Source of the DNA: Stenotrophomonas maltophilia R551-3
GTDB lineage: Bacteria; Pseudomonadota; Gammaproteobacteria; Xanthomonadales; Xanthomonadaceae
Length of the DNA stretch: 64,000 nucleotides
Direction: 5' to 3'
NCBI RefSeq assembly: GCF_000020665.1
Contig: NC_011071.1
Location: 1,912,501 to 1,976,500 of the forward strand
Below are positions 1 to 7,871 of the stretch, one piece after another. A program made the position numbers and the translations under genes. The notes beneath the pieces were generated by a model, which worked only from the letters and a program-made list of their open reading frames with translations, was not told where the DNA came from and searched no databases. How positions within the stretch are numbered: the stretch's first letter is position 1; each line of letters begins with the position of its first letter.

Positions 1-1185
1 GACCACGGCCAGTACGAGGCCGCGGCCGCGCTGGGCCTGCCACGTGGCCGCCAGGTGCGCCGCATCATCCTGCCGCAGGCGATGCGCTCGATCCTGCCGG
101 CAGCGTTCAACGATGTGATCGGCCTGGCCAAGAGCACGTCGGTGGTCTACGTGCTGGCGCTGCCGGAGCTGTTTTACACGGTACAGGTGATCTACCGACG
201 CAACCTGGAAGTGGTGCCGCTGCTGATGGTGGCCACGGTCTGGTACCTGGTGATCCTGACCGTGCTGTCGCTGCTGCAGCGGCGCGTGGAGCAGCGCTTT
301 GCGCGCGGCCAACTGCAGCGCGAGCGTTCGGTATCGCGTGTCTCGTCACCGACGCGCGCCACAGGTGAGGCTGCACCGCGCGTGGTCAATCGCCCGCGCA
401 TCGCCGCGCAGGTTGAAGCGGGCGAGGGGGCATCGGTGTCGCTGCATGGCGTAGGCAAGGTGTTCGGCGACCAGCCGGTGCTGGAAGACGTGAACCTGGA
501 CCTGCGCGCTGGCAGCGTGACGGTGCTGATCGGCCCGTCCGGCGCTGGCAAGTCCACGTTGCTGCGGCTGATCAACCACCTGGAACGTGCCGTCAGCGGT
601 TACGTGACCGTCGGCGGGCAGCTGATCGGCTACCGCCGCGATGGCGACACCCTGTACGAGCTGCCCGAACGCGAGATCCGCCGCCGTCGTGCGGAGGTGG
701 GAATGGTGTTCCAGGGCTTCAACCTGTTCCCGCACCTGACCGCGCTGGAGAACATCATCGAAGCGCCAATCGCGGTGCGTGGCGTGTCACGCGCGCAGGC
801 CGAGCAGCAGGCGCGCACGCTGCTGGAACGGGTTGGTCTGGCCGACAAGGCCGATGCCTTCCCGCGTCAGCTGTCCGGTGGCCAGCAGCAGCGCATTGCG
901 ATTGCCCGCGCACTGGCGCTGCAGCCGAAGGTGCTGCTGTTCGACGAACCGACTTCGGCACTGGATCCGGAACTGGTGGCCGAGGTGCTCAGCGTGATCG
1001 AGGAGCTGGCAAGCTCCGGCACCACGCTGGTGATTGTCACCCACGAACTGAGCTTCGCCCGCCGCGTGGCCGACCACGTGGTGATGATGGACCAGGGGCG
1101 GGTGATCGAGCAGGGCACGCCCGAAGCCCTGTTCGAGCGTCCGCGCCAGCAACGTACGGCCGATTTCCTCGCCAAAACACTGTAA
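1..1185 (+). CDS. Amino-acid ABC transporter, fused permease/ATP-binding protein (5' truncated)
   Basis: The frame is open from base 1, so the gene starts before the window. The first visible residues form an EAA loop (EAAxALGL followed by ILPQA), the motif by which His/Glu-type inner-membrane permeases dock to their ATPase. After a short Pro/Arg-rich linker (about nt 300-430) comes a complete polar-amino-acid ATPase: Walker A GPSGAGKST (about 532-560), LSGGQQQR signature (about 871-895), Walker B VLLFDEPTSALDP (about 931-969) and the H-loop VTHE (about 1036). Permease and ATPase are normally separate proteins in this family, so this is a natural fusion. It lies 16 bp before a periplasmic binding protein gene, so the two probably form one importer. 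The substrate cannot be read from the sequence. Confidence 0.93.
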   Translation, partial: DHGQYEAAAALGLPRGRQVRRIILPQAMRSILPAAFNDVIGLAKSTSVVYVLALPELFYTVQVIYRRNLEVVPLLMVATVWYLVILTVLSLLQRRVEQRFARGQLQRERSVSRVSSPTRATGEAAPRVVNRPRIAAQVEAGEGASVSLHGVGKVFGDQPVLEDVNLDLRAGSVTVLIGPSGAGKSTLLRLINHLERAVSGYVTVGGQLIGYRRDGDTLYELPEREIRRRRAEVGMVFQGFNLFPHLTALENIIEAPIAVRGVSRAQAEQQARTLLERVGLADKADAFPRQLSGGQQQRIAIARALALQPKVLLFDEPTSALDPELVAEVLSVIEELASSGTTLVIVTHELSFARRVADHVVMMDQGRVIEQGTPEALFERPRQQRTADFLAKTL

Positions 1186-1201
1186 CCCCGAAAGGAACGC
1201 C

Positions 1202-2176
1202 ATGAGCCCTGCCGCACCGCGTCGCCCCTCGCGCAGCACCCTGTTGATCGTGGGCGTGCTGGTCATTGGCATTGCCGGCATCGTCTACTCGCGCGTGCGC
1301 CAGGCACCGGATGCGAGCGTCGTGGCCGCGACCAGCCTTGCCGGTGCGAATACGGCGCTGCTGAAAGGAACGCTCGATCCCAAGGCGCAGGCATTGATCC
1401 CGGCCGGCTACCGCTTCGTCACGCCCGGTGCGTTCACCATCGCCACCCATCCCGGTCAGCTGCCCTTGGCCGACTACGGCGCCGACAGCAAGGACGTGGT
1501 CGGCGTGGAGCCGGATATCGCTCGCCTGATTGCCGATGGACTGGGGTTGAAACTGGTGGTGGTGCCGGTGGCTTGGGCCGACTGGCCGCTGGGTCTGGAA
1601 TCGGGCAAGTACGATGCGGTGCTGTCCAATGTGACCGTCACTGAAGAGCGCAAGAAGAAGTTCGACTTCTCCAGCTACCGCTACGATCTGCTCGGCATCT
1701 ATACGCGCAGTGATGGCCCGATCCAGAAGATCGAAAAGCCGGCCGACGTGGCCGGGCTGAAGGTGGTGGTCGGTGCCAGCACCAACCAGGACCAGATCCT
1801 GCGCCAGTGGGACCAGCAGAACATCGCCGCTGGATTGAAGCCGGTGGAATACCAGTACTTCGATGACGCCGTGGTCGGGCGGCTGGCGGTGATCACCGGG
1901 CGCGCCGATGTGTCGTTCGAACCCAATGCCACCGGCGCTTACTCGGCACGCGACGGCAAGGTGCGGCGTGTGGGCCTGTTCCCCGGTGGCTGGCCGAACG
2001 CCGCGGCGATTTCGGTCACCACACGCAAGGGCAGCGGCTTGGCCGATGCGGTGACCCAGGCGTTGAACACCCAGATCAGCAGCGGCACTTATGCCCAGGC
2101 GCTGGCGCGCTGGAACGTGGCCGAGGAGGCCGTGCCGCAGTCGCAGACCAATCCGCCGGGCCTGCCGGCGTTGTAG
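1202..2176 (+). CDS. ABC transporter substrate-binding protein (SBP family 3)
   Basis: 324 aa. An N-terminal hydrophobic segment (about residues 13-30) has no lipobox and no clear cleavage site, so it may anchor the protein in the inner membrane facing the periplasm. The rest matches family 3 amino-acid binding proteins: GVEPDIARLIADGLG near the N-terminus, the LSNVTVTEERKKKFDFS segment in the middle, and the ligand-lobe motif FEPNATGAY. A Shine-Dalgarno GAAAGGAA precedes the ATG. It is co-transcribed with the upstream permease/ATPase and should deliver its substrate to it. The TAG stop is part of a REP element. Confidence 0.9.
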   Translation: MSPAAPRRPSRSTLLIVGVLVIGIAGIVYSRVRQAPDASVVAATSLAGANTALLKGTLDPKAQALIPAGYRFVTPGAFTIATHPGQLPLADYGADSKDVVGVEPDIARLIADGLGLKLVVVPVAWADWPLGLESGKYDAVLSNVTVTEERKKKFDFSSYRYDLLGIYTRSDGPIQKIEKPADVAGLKVVVGASTNQDQILRQWDQQNIAAGLKPVEYQYFDDAVVGRLAVITGRADVSFEPNATGAYSARDGKVRRVGLFPGGWPNAAAISVTTRKGSGLADAVTQALNTQISSGTYAQALARWNVAEEAVPQSQTNPPGLPAL

Positions 2177-2243
2177 ATGACGCCGGGCATGGCCCGGCGC
2201 TACCGCTGCCTTTGTAGAGCCGAGCCATGCTCGGCTGCTCTAC
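2173..2243. repeat. Two GTAG-headed REP hairpins
   Basis: Two short hairpins lie between convergent genes. The first (2173-2203) begins GTAG and ends CTAC around stem CGCCGGGC/GCCCGGCG. The second (2214-2243) begins GTAG and ends CTAC around stem CCGAGC/GCTCGG. They belong to the REP type common in Stenotrophomonas. The first supplies the TAG stop of the binding-protein gene and the second supplies the TAG stop of the minus-strand gene. Confidence 0.85.
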
Positions 2244-5200
2244 CAACGCGCCTCCAGCGTTTTGAACGGCTTTGCCAGCCGAACACCTTCAGCATCGAAG
2301 TCGGAAACGCTGCGTCCATCCACGCGCACAGACTTCGGCGCGGTCCGGTTCGGCCACCACATGCGCACGGCGGTGTCCTTGCGCAGCCCCTCGCCAATCA
2401 CCACTGTCAGCAGCCCGTCGCGCTGCCGCGCCTGCATCTGCAACGTGCCATACGCGGTCGGCAGACGCTCCACCGCCAATCCATCGCCGGCCACCCACGA
2501 AGGCGGTGTGCCCGGCAGCAATGACAACGCGTCATCGTCCTCGCGCATCAACATGCCGAACAGCGTGCGGCCGTATTCGGCACCGATCCAGGTATGCGGC
2601 ATGTCGCCGAGGTAGCGCGGGAAGCGCAGCCGTGAATGCACTACTTCGGCCAGCACCTGCCATTCAAGCGGGCGCCGATCGTGAAGCAGGCCCTGCAACA
2701 GCTCGTCAGCCACGTCTGGCTGGCCAAGATGCACATAGCTCAGCACATTGCGGATCTCGTACGGTGTGTAGGCATACAGCGCACCGGGCTGGCTGCGCTT
2801 GCGCACGTCGTCCAGGTAGCGGGCGAAGGTGGTCCGCAACGCATCTGCCGGCAGCACGCTCTGCGCGCCGGTGGGATCCAGTGCGATCGATACGCCGGTG
2901 GGATCACCATCGCCCAGATCCGCGGAGGAAGGAATGAAGTCGATGCCCTTCCAGGCCATCGTTGCGCGGATCGACGCATGCAGGGCGTCGTACAGCGCCT
3001 TGTACTGCTCACGCGCCCAGCGTGCGGTCTCGTGGTCACCCAGCGATTCGGCCAGCCATGCACCGTCGTGCCAGCCCTTCAGGCCCCAGTAGTCATCCCA
3101 GTAGCTGTGGGTGGGCGACGGATAGCCCTCATGGCTGATCGACGGCGCAAGAATGCCCGCGAATCGCTCCGGCGCCGGCTGGTCGGCCTTGTAACCGGGC
3201 ACCAGCGTGCGCTCGCGCAGTTCCTGCAGGAAGCGCAGTGCGGCCTTCACTTTCGGCAGGTACGCGCGCACCGACTCCGGACCACCATCGAGGCGGGCGA
3301 CGTCGGCGACCAGCGCCACATACTGGCCCTGGCTGTCGTACTCGATATCCGAACCGAAGCCGGTGTTGACGCTGCCATCGCCGTTGAGGATGGGCGAGAC
3401 CAGGCCGTTGCCGTGCACGCCATGTTCGCTGTACCAGGCCAGATAGTCGCGCGCGACCTTGGCTTCGCCCATGCGCAGCAGCACCGCCGAGGTGGCCATG
3501 CCATCGCGGATGAAGGAGCGGTTGTAGTTGCGCGGGCCGGGCTGCATGGCCGGGCCGGTCTGGTTGATCAGCATGTAGGCAGCCTGCGCGCGCAGCATGT
3601 CGACCAGCGAGGGATCGGGCAGGCGCAGGCCGACCTGGCCCAGCCGCGCCTGCCAATCTGCGGACGCCTGCGTGGCCAGCGTCTCGAACGCCGCATTGGC
3701 ATCACGGGGCAGCGTGGTCAGGTCAAGCGCAGGCGCTTCGGGCAGCACGCCATTGGCATCGGCAGCGGCGGTGCCGAGTGGGAACGCCACGACCACCGCA
3801 TCGCTGGTACCGGGGGCGAGGCGGATCCGGTAGCTCAACGCGGCCGCGGCCAGTCCTTGCTCATCGCGTGCCTGCTGAGCGGCAGGCAGACGCCCGGCTG
3901 CGATGCCGGCGGTGATTTCCGTTGCACCTTCGTTGCCGAACGGCGCGGCTCCGGCAGCATCCACCGGCGTGAGCGAGCGCAGCAGCGTGCGGCCGTTCAC
4001 GCGCACCGTGTTGGCTTCGACGGCGACCTCGCGGATCGGCGACAGCCCGCCGTTCTGCCACGGCGGGTTCATCTGCATCGGTCGTACCGCCAGTGTCAGC
4101 GTGCCGTCGATCGTGGCGGTGCCGGTGTTGCGCAGGCGGTGGCGGACCAGGGTGACCGGTTGCCCGCCGCGTTCGATGGCGAAGGCCTCGCTGCGTAGTT
4201 CCAGTCCCGGCTGCGGTGCCCACGTGGCAGACGGCATTGGCTTCCAGCCGTCGCGCAGCGCGTGCTGCACCTTCTGCCCGGCGGCCCCGGCTGCGCTGCC
4301 GTCGGCATTGCGCCAGATCGGCTGTACCAGCGGTGCGCCCTTGAAGGCCTCGATGTTGCCGTACTCGTCGTAGATCGATTTCTGCCGGCCCGCGTGCACA
4401 CCCACGGCGGTCCAGTAGGTCTGCTGCATCTGCAGCGAGGCGGGGAACAAGGAACGTTGCGCACCGCTGGCGGCAATCTGGTAGCGCTTCATCGGCGTCA
4501 TCACGGCTTTCGGGCCGAGCAGGCGGATGCGTGCCACCTGGGGGGCATCGCCGTCGACGTTCAGCCGCAGTGCCTGCAGGTCCAGCGGCGCGCTGGCCGC
4601 GAGCCAGCTCTGCTGCCGGGTTGCCGCCTGTGCATCCGTGGCCAGTTCGTGCCAGCGGCCCTGGGCATCGCGTGCCTGCAGGCGCGCAGCGCCGTGCTCA
4701 TTGGCCCAGTCCACCGCCAGCCCGGTGCTGGACTGCGCGCGCGGCAGAACGATGTCGAGTGTGTGGGTACCGCCCTTGCCGGCGGGAATCGCCACCGCAC
4801 TGCCGCCCTGCCAGAGTGCCGCGGACTGCGTGGCATCGAGTCCGGCCACGCGCGCACTGAGCGTGGTGTCCAGCGGCTCCATTTCGAAGATGGACACGCC
4901 CCAGTCAGAAGTGCGCTGCGGGCTGGCCAGACGCAGGTAGCGGGCCTGGCGCGGTGCGAAGTACAGCGTTTCGATGCCGCCGAGCGAATCGGCCATGGTG
5001 TAGGCGGTCTGCCACTGCATGCCGTCCAGCGAGGTCTGCAGCGAATAGCCTTCCGGGTTGGAGACGTCCCAGGTGAGGCGTGCGCCGGCCAGCATTGCTG
5101 GCGCGCCGAGGTCGATCTGGAACCAGTGGCCCGGACTGAAGGCACCGCCGGTCACTGTTTTCGGATCGTTGTCGATCAGGTGGCTGATGGCCATCGCCGG

Positions 5201-5356
5201 AACCTGTTGCGACGACGCACTGGCCTGCCACTGGTCGCGGGCTGGCAGGTTCTGGGCATGCGCGGACATGGCCAGCCCGACAAACAGCAGGACCGCGGTG
5301 GGGCGGAAAGAGGAGGGCAGCTTGAGGACCGTGGAGCGTTCAACGCGAAATGCCAT
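2240..5356 (-). CDS. Secreted discoidin (F5/8 type C) domain protein with glycosidase-like helical barrel
   Basis: 1038 aa. A signal peptide ending SAHA is followed by a discoidin-like carbohydrate-binding domain (about residues 40-160, including DWGVSIFEMEPLD) and a second beta-rich region to about 290. A large C-terminal part has features of alpha/alpha-toroid glycoside hydrolases: RSFIRDGMATSAVLLRMGE near the middle, then SYWDDYWGLKGWHDGAWLAE and TWIGAEYGR. The acidic and aromatic residues fit a sugar-binding cleft, but I cannot assign a GH family or substrate. It is probably periplasmic or exported. A LacI-type operator lies about 56 bp upstream of the start, so it is probably induced by a sugar. 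The stop codon lies in a REP. Confidence 0.8.
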   Translation of the reverse strand: MAFRVERSTVLKLPSSFRPTAVLLFVGLAMSAHAQNLPARDQWQASASSQQVPAMAISHLIDNDPKTVTGGAFSPGHWFQIDLGAPAMLAGARLTWDVSNPEGYSLQTSLDGMQWQTAYTMADSLGGIETLYFAPRQARYLRLASPQRTSDWGVSIFEMEPLDTTLSARVAGLDATQSAALWQGGSAVAIPAGKGGTHTLDIVLPRAQSSTGLAVDWANEHGAARLQARDAQGRWHELATDAQAATRQQSWLAASAPLDLQALRLNVDGDAPQVARIRLLGPKAVMTPMKRYQIAASGAQRSLFPASLQMQQTYWTAVGVHAGRQKSIYDEYGNIEAFKGAPLVQPIWRNADGSAAGAAGQKVQHALRDGWKPMPSATWAPQPGLELRSEAFAIERGGQPVTLVRHRLRNTGTATIDGTLTLAVRPMQMNPPWQNGGLSPIREVAVEANTVRVNGRTLLRSLTPVDAAGAAPFGNEGATEITAGIAAGRLPAAQQARDEQGLAAAALSYRIRLAPGTSDAVVVAFPLGTAAADANGVLPEAPALDLTTLPRDANAAFETLATQASADWQARLGQVGLRLPDPSLVDMLRAQAAYMLINQTGPAMQPGPRNYNRSFIRDGMATSAVLLRMGEAKVARDYLAWYSEHGVHGNGLVSPILNGDGSVNTGFGSDIEYDSQGQYVALVADVARLDGGPESVRAYLPKVKAALRFLQELRERTLVPGYKADQPAPERFAGILAPSISHEGYPSPTHSYWDDYWGLKGWHDGAWLAESLGDHETARWAREQYKALYDALHASIRATMAWKGIDFIPSSADLGDGDPTGVSIALDPTGAQSVLPADALRTTFARYLDDVRKRSQPGALYAYTPYEIRNVLSYVHLGQPDVADELLQGLLHDRRPLEWQVLAEVVHSRLRFPRYLGDMPHTWIGAEYGRTLFGMLMREDDDALSLLPGTPPSWVAGDGLAVERLPTAYGTLQMQARQRDGLLTVVIGEGLRKDTAVRMWWPNRTAPKSVRVDGRSVSDFDAEGVRLAKPFKTLEARW

Positions 5357-5411
5357 TACAGACAGCCTCGCAGGTTCGGCCGGGATCGGGCGAGCGCTAC
5401 GCTAGCAAGTG

Positions 5412-5427
5412 ATGTAACCGTTTACAT
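5412..5427. promoter_or_regulatory. LacI/GalR-family operator
   Basis: ATGTAACCGTTTACAT is a 16-bp palindrome with one mismatched central pair. It matches the TGTAAnCGnTTACA consensus of LacI/GalR-family repressors that control sugar catabolism. It lies 56 bp upstream of the minus-strand secreted hydrolase-like gene. No LacI-family gene is present in the window, so the repressor must be encoded elsewhere. Confidence 0.65.
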
Positions 5428-5525
5428 GACGCGCTGCGGTAAGGGATGCGGCGGGCGTTGACGGATGTGGCTCTGGACGCATGGCCAGGATCGCCTAGGG
5501 TCATTGCCCAAGGTCGAATTGCCTG

Positions 5526-5543
5526 GGTTGTCATTTGACAACC
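5526..5543. promoter_or_regulatory. Perfect palindrome overlapping a -35 box (putative autoregulatory operator)
   Basis: GGTTGTCATTTGACAACC is an exact 8+2+8 inverted repeat ending 35 bp before the start of the small HicA-like gene. It contains a consensus TTGACA (5535-5540) on the coding strand, so a bound protein would block the -35 element. A weak -10 (CAGACT, 5559-5564) follows after 18 bp. The layout is typical of toxin-antitoxin autoregulation. The helix-turn-helix protein encoded at 5852 is the likely ligand. Confidence 0.6.
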
Positions 5544-5578
5544 TGGGTATGCCATGTGCAGACTAGGGAGAACAAGGA

Positions 5579-5821
5579 ATGTCTCGTGCTCGTCATCCCG
5601 ACAAGGACATCGAATGGGTACTGCGGTTCGCGGAAGCTCGAGGTTGGACCCTCCGTGTAGGTGGGAGCCATGCGTGGGGCCGCATGTATTGCCCTTACAA
5701 CGACACCGACTGCCGATGTGGAGAGTTCTGCGTCGTGAGCATCTGGAGCACGCCGCGCAGTCCTGGCAATCACGCGCGCGCCTTGCGCCGTGTGGTCGAG
5801 AACTGCAGTCGTGAGCAATGA
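5579..5821 (+). CDS. Small HicA-like protein, candidate toxin
   Basis: 80 aa. The order is a helical start, then RGWTLRVGGSHAWGRMYCP, a Cys-rich turn (CPYNDTDCRCGEFC), a beta strand VVSIWSTPRSPGNH and a C-terminal helix RALRRVVENC. The G-G-S-H core with a following basic helix resembles the double-stranded-RNA-binding fold of HicA/YcfA toxins, where the histidine is catalytic. The cysteine loop is not typical of HicA and could bind a metal. It is followed after 30 bp by a helix-turn-helix gene. Translation starts at ATG with GGGAG 8 bp upstream. The homology is judged by eye only; the family and the toxicity are inferred. Confidence 0.6.
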   Translation: MSRARHPDKDIEWVLRFAEARGWTLRVGGSHAWGRMYCPYNDTDCRCGEFCVVSIWSTPRSPGNHARALRRVVENCSREQ

Positions 5822-5851
5822 GATCAGGCGTTGATGGAAGTGAGGTGGCAG

Positions 5852-6352
5852 ATGATGGAATTCAATTTCACCCTGAAGTACCGCTTGCCGGACATCTGCG
5901 ATGACGTGGGTGTGCTCGAGCGGCGGCTGGTAGAGGCGGGGTGTGACGATGCCCTTCTGGGCAGCGGCCTGCCCGGAAGGATGGCGCTGGCCTTCTGCCG
6001 TGACGCCGACAGCGCGGTGGCTGCGTTGTGCTCGGCCGTCGATGACGTGCAACGGGCCGTGCCGGGTGCCGAACTGGTGGAAGTGAGCCCCGATCTGGTG
6101 GGGCTCACGGACGTGGCCGATCTGCTCGGGGTGTCACGCCAGAACATGCGCAAGCTCATGCTGGCCAACCCGCAGTCGTTTCCATCCCCGGTGCACGACG
6201 GCTCAACCTCCATCTGGCATCTCGCCGACATTCTGGGGTGGATGCGCGCGCGCGGCAGCGAGAAAGTCACCACGGAAATGTCCGATCTCGCCGCCGCCGC
6301 ACTGCAGCTGAATCTGGCACGCGAAGGGCGCAGGCTGCAGCCCAAGGTGTAG
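5852..6352 (+). CDS. Helix-turn-helix protein, candidate antitoxin of the HicA-like gene
   Basis: About 166 aa from the ATG at 5852, chosen because GAGG lies 7 bp upstream; TTG 5831 and ATG 5834 are alternatives. The N-terminal half (FNFTLKYRLPD to about residue 75) is a small alpha/beta domain. It is followed by PDLVGLTDVADLLGVSRQNMRKLM, a clear MerR/excisionase-like winged helix, with SIWHLADILGWMRARG at its end. In HicB antitoxins a small alpha/beta domain also precedes a DNA-binding domain, but this protein is not a recognisable HicB. It probably binds the palindrome at 5526-5543. I do not recognise a named family. Confidence 0.65.
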   Translation: MMEFNFTLKYRLPDICDDVGVLERRLVEAGCDDALLGSGLPGRMALAFCRDADSAVAALCSAVDDVQRAVPGAELVEVSPDLVGLTDVADLLGVSRQNMRKLMLANPQSFPSPVHDGSTSIWHLADILGWMRARGSEKVTTEMSDLAAAALQLNLAREGRRLQPKV

Positions 6353-6440
6353 TGCAGGGCGACCGCATCAGCGCCGTCATCACCGCTGGCGTCCTGCAGG
6401 GCGCTCGAAGGCGCCTTGCAGGTGCGCTGCCACTCCCGCT

Positions 6441-7334
6441 TCAGCCTCGTGGCGAGAGCAGGTCTGCGAGACCGATGGCGGTGTACATCTCGCGTCGCAT
6501 GCGATCGGCAACGGCATTGACCACTTCGGCGCCGTCCTGTGAGGGGTCTACATGTACCCGGAACGGCCGATGTCCGTGTGGCAGGCCCACGACCCGCACG
6601 ATCTGCCGCGCGACCTCCTCGGGATCGGCATCTGCAGGCTCCAACCCTACCAGGCCCTTCAGCGCCTGGTCGGCGACACCGGCGTAGGGACCGTTCTCAT
6701 AGTCGGCCGCGATGGCGGTATCGGCGGGCGTGCCCGAATGCAGGAAATGGTTGGTGCCCTTGGTGAATGCACCCGGCACCATGATGGTGGTCTCGATGCC
6801 CCACCGCGACAGTTCGGTTGAATAGGACACGGCCAGTGCATCCATGGCTGCCTTGGCGGCGAAATAGGGCGCAAGGAACGGAGGAGTGCCACCGCGTGTG
6901 GAGGACGAGCCGATCCAGACGAGCAGGCCGTTGCCACGGCGGCGCAGGTGCGGAAGCGCGGCGCGGTTCACCCGCTGTGTGCCCAGTACGTTGACGTCGT
7001 ACTGCTGCATCAGCTGTTCCGGGGTGAACGCTTCAGCCGGCCCGAACACCATGTGCCCGGCGTTATGCACGATGACGTCGAGCGCGCCTGCGTCGGTCAG
7101 CACCTGTTCGACCGCCGCCTGGCTGGACGCGTCCGACTGTACGTCCAGTTCGACGCTGCGAAGGTCGGCGTGATGCGCGTCTGCCCACTGTGCGATGTCG
7201 GCCACCCGCGTTGCATTGCGCCCGCGTGTTTCGCGCATCGAGGCGTAGACGACGTGGCCGGCAAGGGCCAGTGCCTTGGCGGTCATCAGGCCGAAGCCGG
7301 AGGATGCGCCGGTGATCAGGATGGTGTGTGACAT
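6441..7334 (-). CDS. SDR family oxidoreductase
   Basis: 297 aa classical short-chain dehydrogenase. The NAD(P) motif GASSGFG lies near the N-terminus, followed by NAGHMVFG (NAG motif), the active-site Ser in WIGSSSTRG, and a catalytic YxxxK in APYFAAKAAMD. I chose the ATG at 7334 because GGAG precedes it; an in-frame ATG at 7361 overlaps the stop of the upstream gene (ATGA) and cannot be excluded. It is the last gene of a minus-strand operon with a DUF1097 membrane protein and another SDR. The substrate is unknown. Confidence 0.88.
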   Translation of the reverse strand: MSHTILITGASSGFGLMTAKALALAGHVVYASMRETRGRNATRVADIAQWADAHHADLRSVELDVQSDASSQAAVEQVLTDAGALDVIVHNAGHMVFGPAEAFTPEQLMQQYDVNVLGTQRVNRAALPHLRRRGNGLLVWIGSSSTRGGTPPFLAPYFAAKAAMDALAVSYSTELSRWGIETTIMVPGAFTKGTNHFLHSGTPADTAIAADYENGPYAGVADQALKGLVGLEPADADPEEVARQIVRVVGLPHGHRPFRVHVDPSQDGAEVVNAVADRMRREMYTAIGLADLLSPRG

Positions 7335-7357
7335 GGGAGCTCCAGAAGAAGAGAGGG

Positions 7358-7855
7358 TCATGGCCGGGCGCGGGCCAACAGGCGCTGCGGCACGGTGTGT
7401 GCGGTCCAGGCGGCCAGTGAACCGAGGGCGCTGGCCGCGGCCAGCTCGGAGAGATGGGCCAGCGAGGGCTCAAGGTGGGCCGCGAACCAGCTGACCAGTC
7501 CGAGGAAGTACCCCAGCAGGTTGTTCAACACCGGCAGGCCACGCAGGGCAACCACGCACAGCGCTACGACCAGTACAACGACGGGCACGGCCAACGAGGG
7601 ATCCAATGGGTGAGAGAGCAGGCCCACTGCAAGTGTTGCCAATGCGCCGATGCCCAGCCCGAACCAGACGCAGGCCAGGTTTTCGATCGTGGAGCGCGTG
7701 CCCTGCAGCTGGGTGAAAAAGGCAATCCAACCGATGAACATCGTCCACACTGGCCAGCCGGCATGCAGCGCTCCGGCTGCGGCGAAGGCAGCGGTGACCG
7801 CTGCGGTCACGGTGACGAGGGCGTAAGCGCTGCGGGAAACGGGGATCGGATTCAT
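7358..7855 (-). CDS. DUF1097 family membrane protein
   Basis: 165 aa from MNPIPVS. At least four hydrophobic segments cover most of the protein, including WTMFIGWIAFFTQ and the Leu/Val-rich stretch after HPLDPSL. The LPVLNNLLGYFLG region fits the DUF1097 family of small inner-membrane proteins with no known function. It sits between two SDR genes, 16 bp after the first and adjoining the second, so all three are probably co-transcribed. Confidence 0.72.
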   Translation of the reverse strand: MNPIPVSRSAYALVTVTAAVTAAFAAAGALHAGWPVWTMFIGWIAFFTQLQGTRSTIENLACVWFGLGIGALATLAVGLLSHPLDPSLAVPVVVLVVALCVVALRGLPVLNNLLGYFLGLVSWFAAHLEPSLAHLSELAAASALGSLAAWTAHTVPQRLLARARP

Positions 7856-7871
7856 GGCGTCTCTCCGTGGT

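Noticed and set aside
2636..4198. Long open frame (520 codons) on the plus strand inside the discoidin-domain gene
   Set aside because: Shadow of a GC-rich gene; no motif, no ribosome-binding site and wrong codon-position bias.
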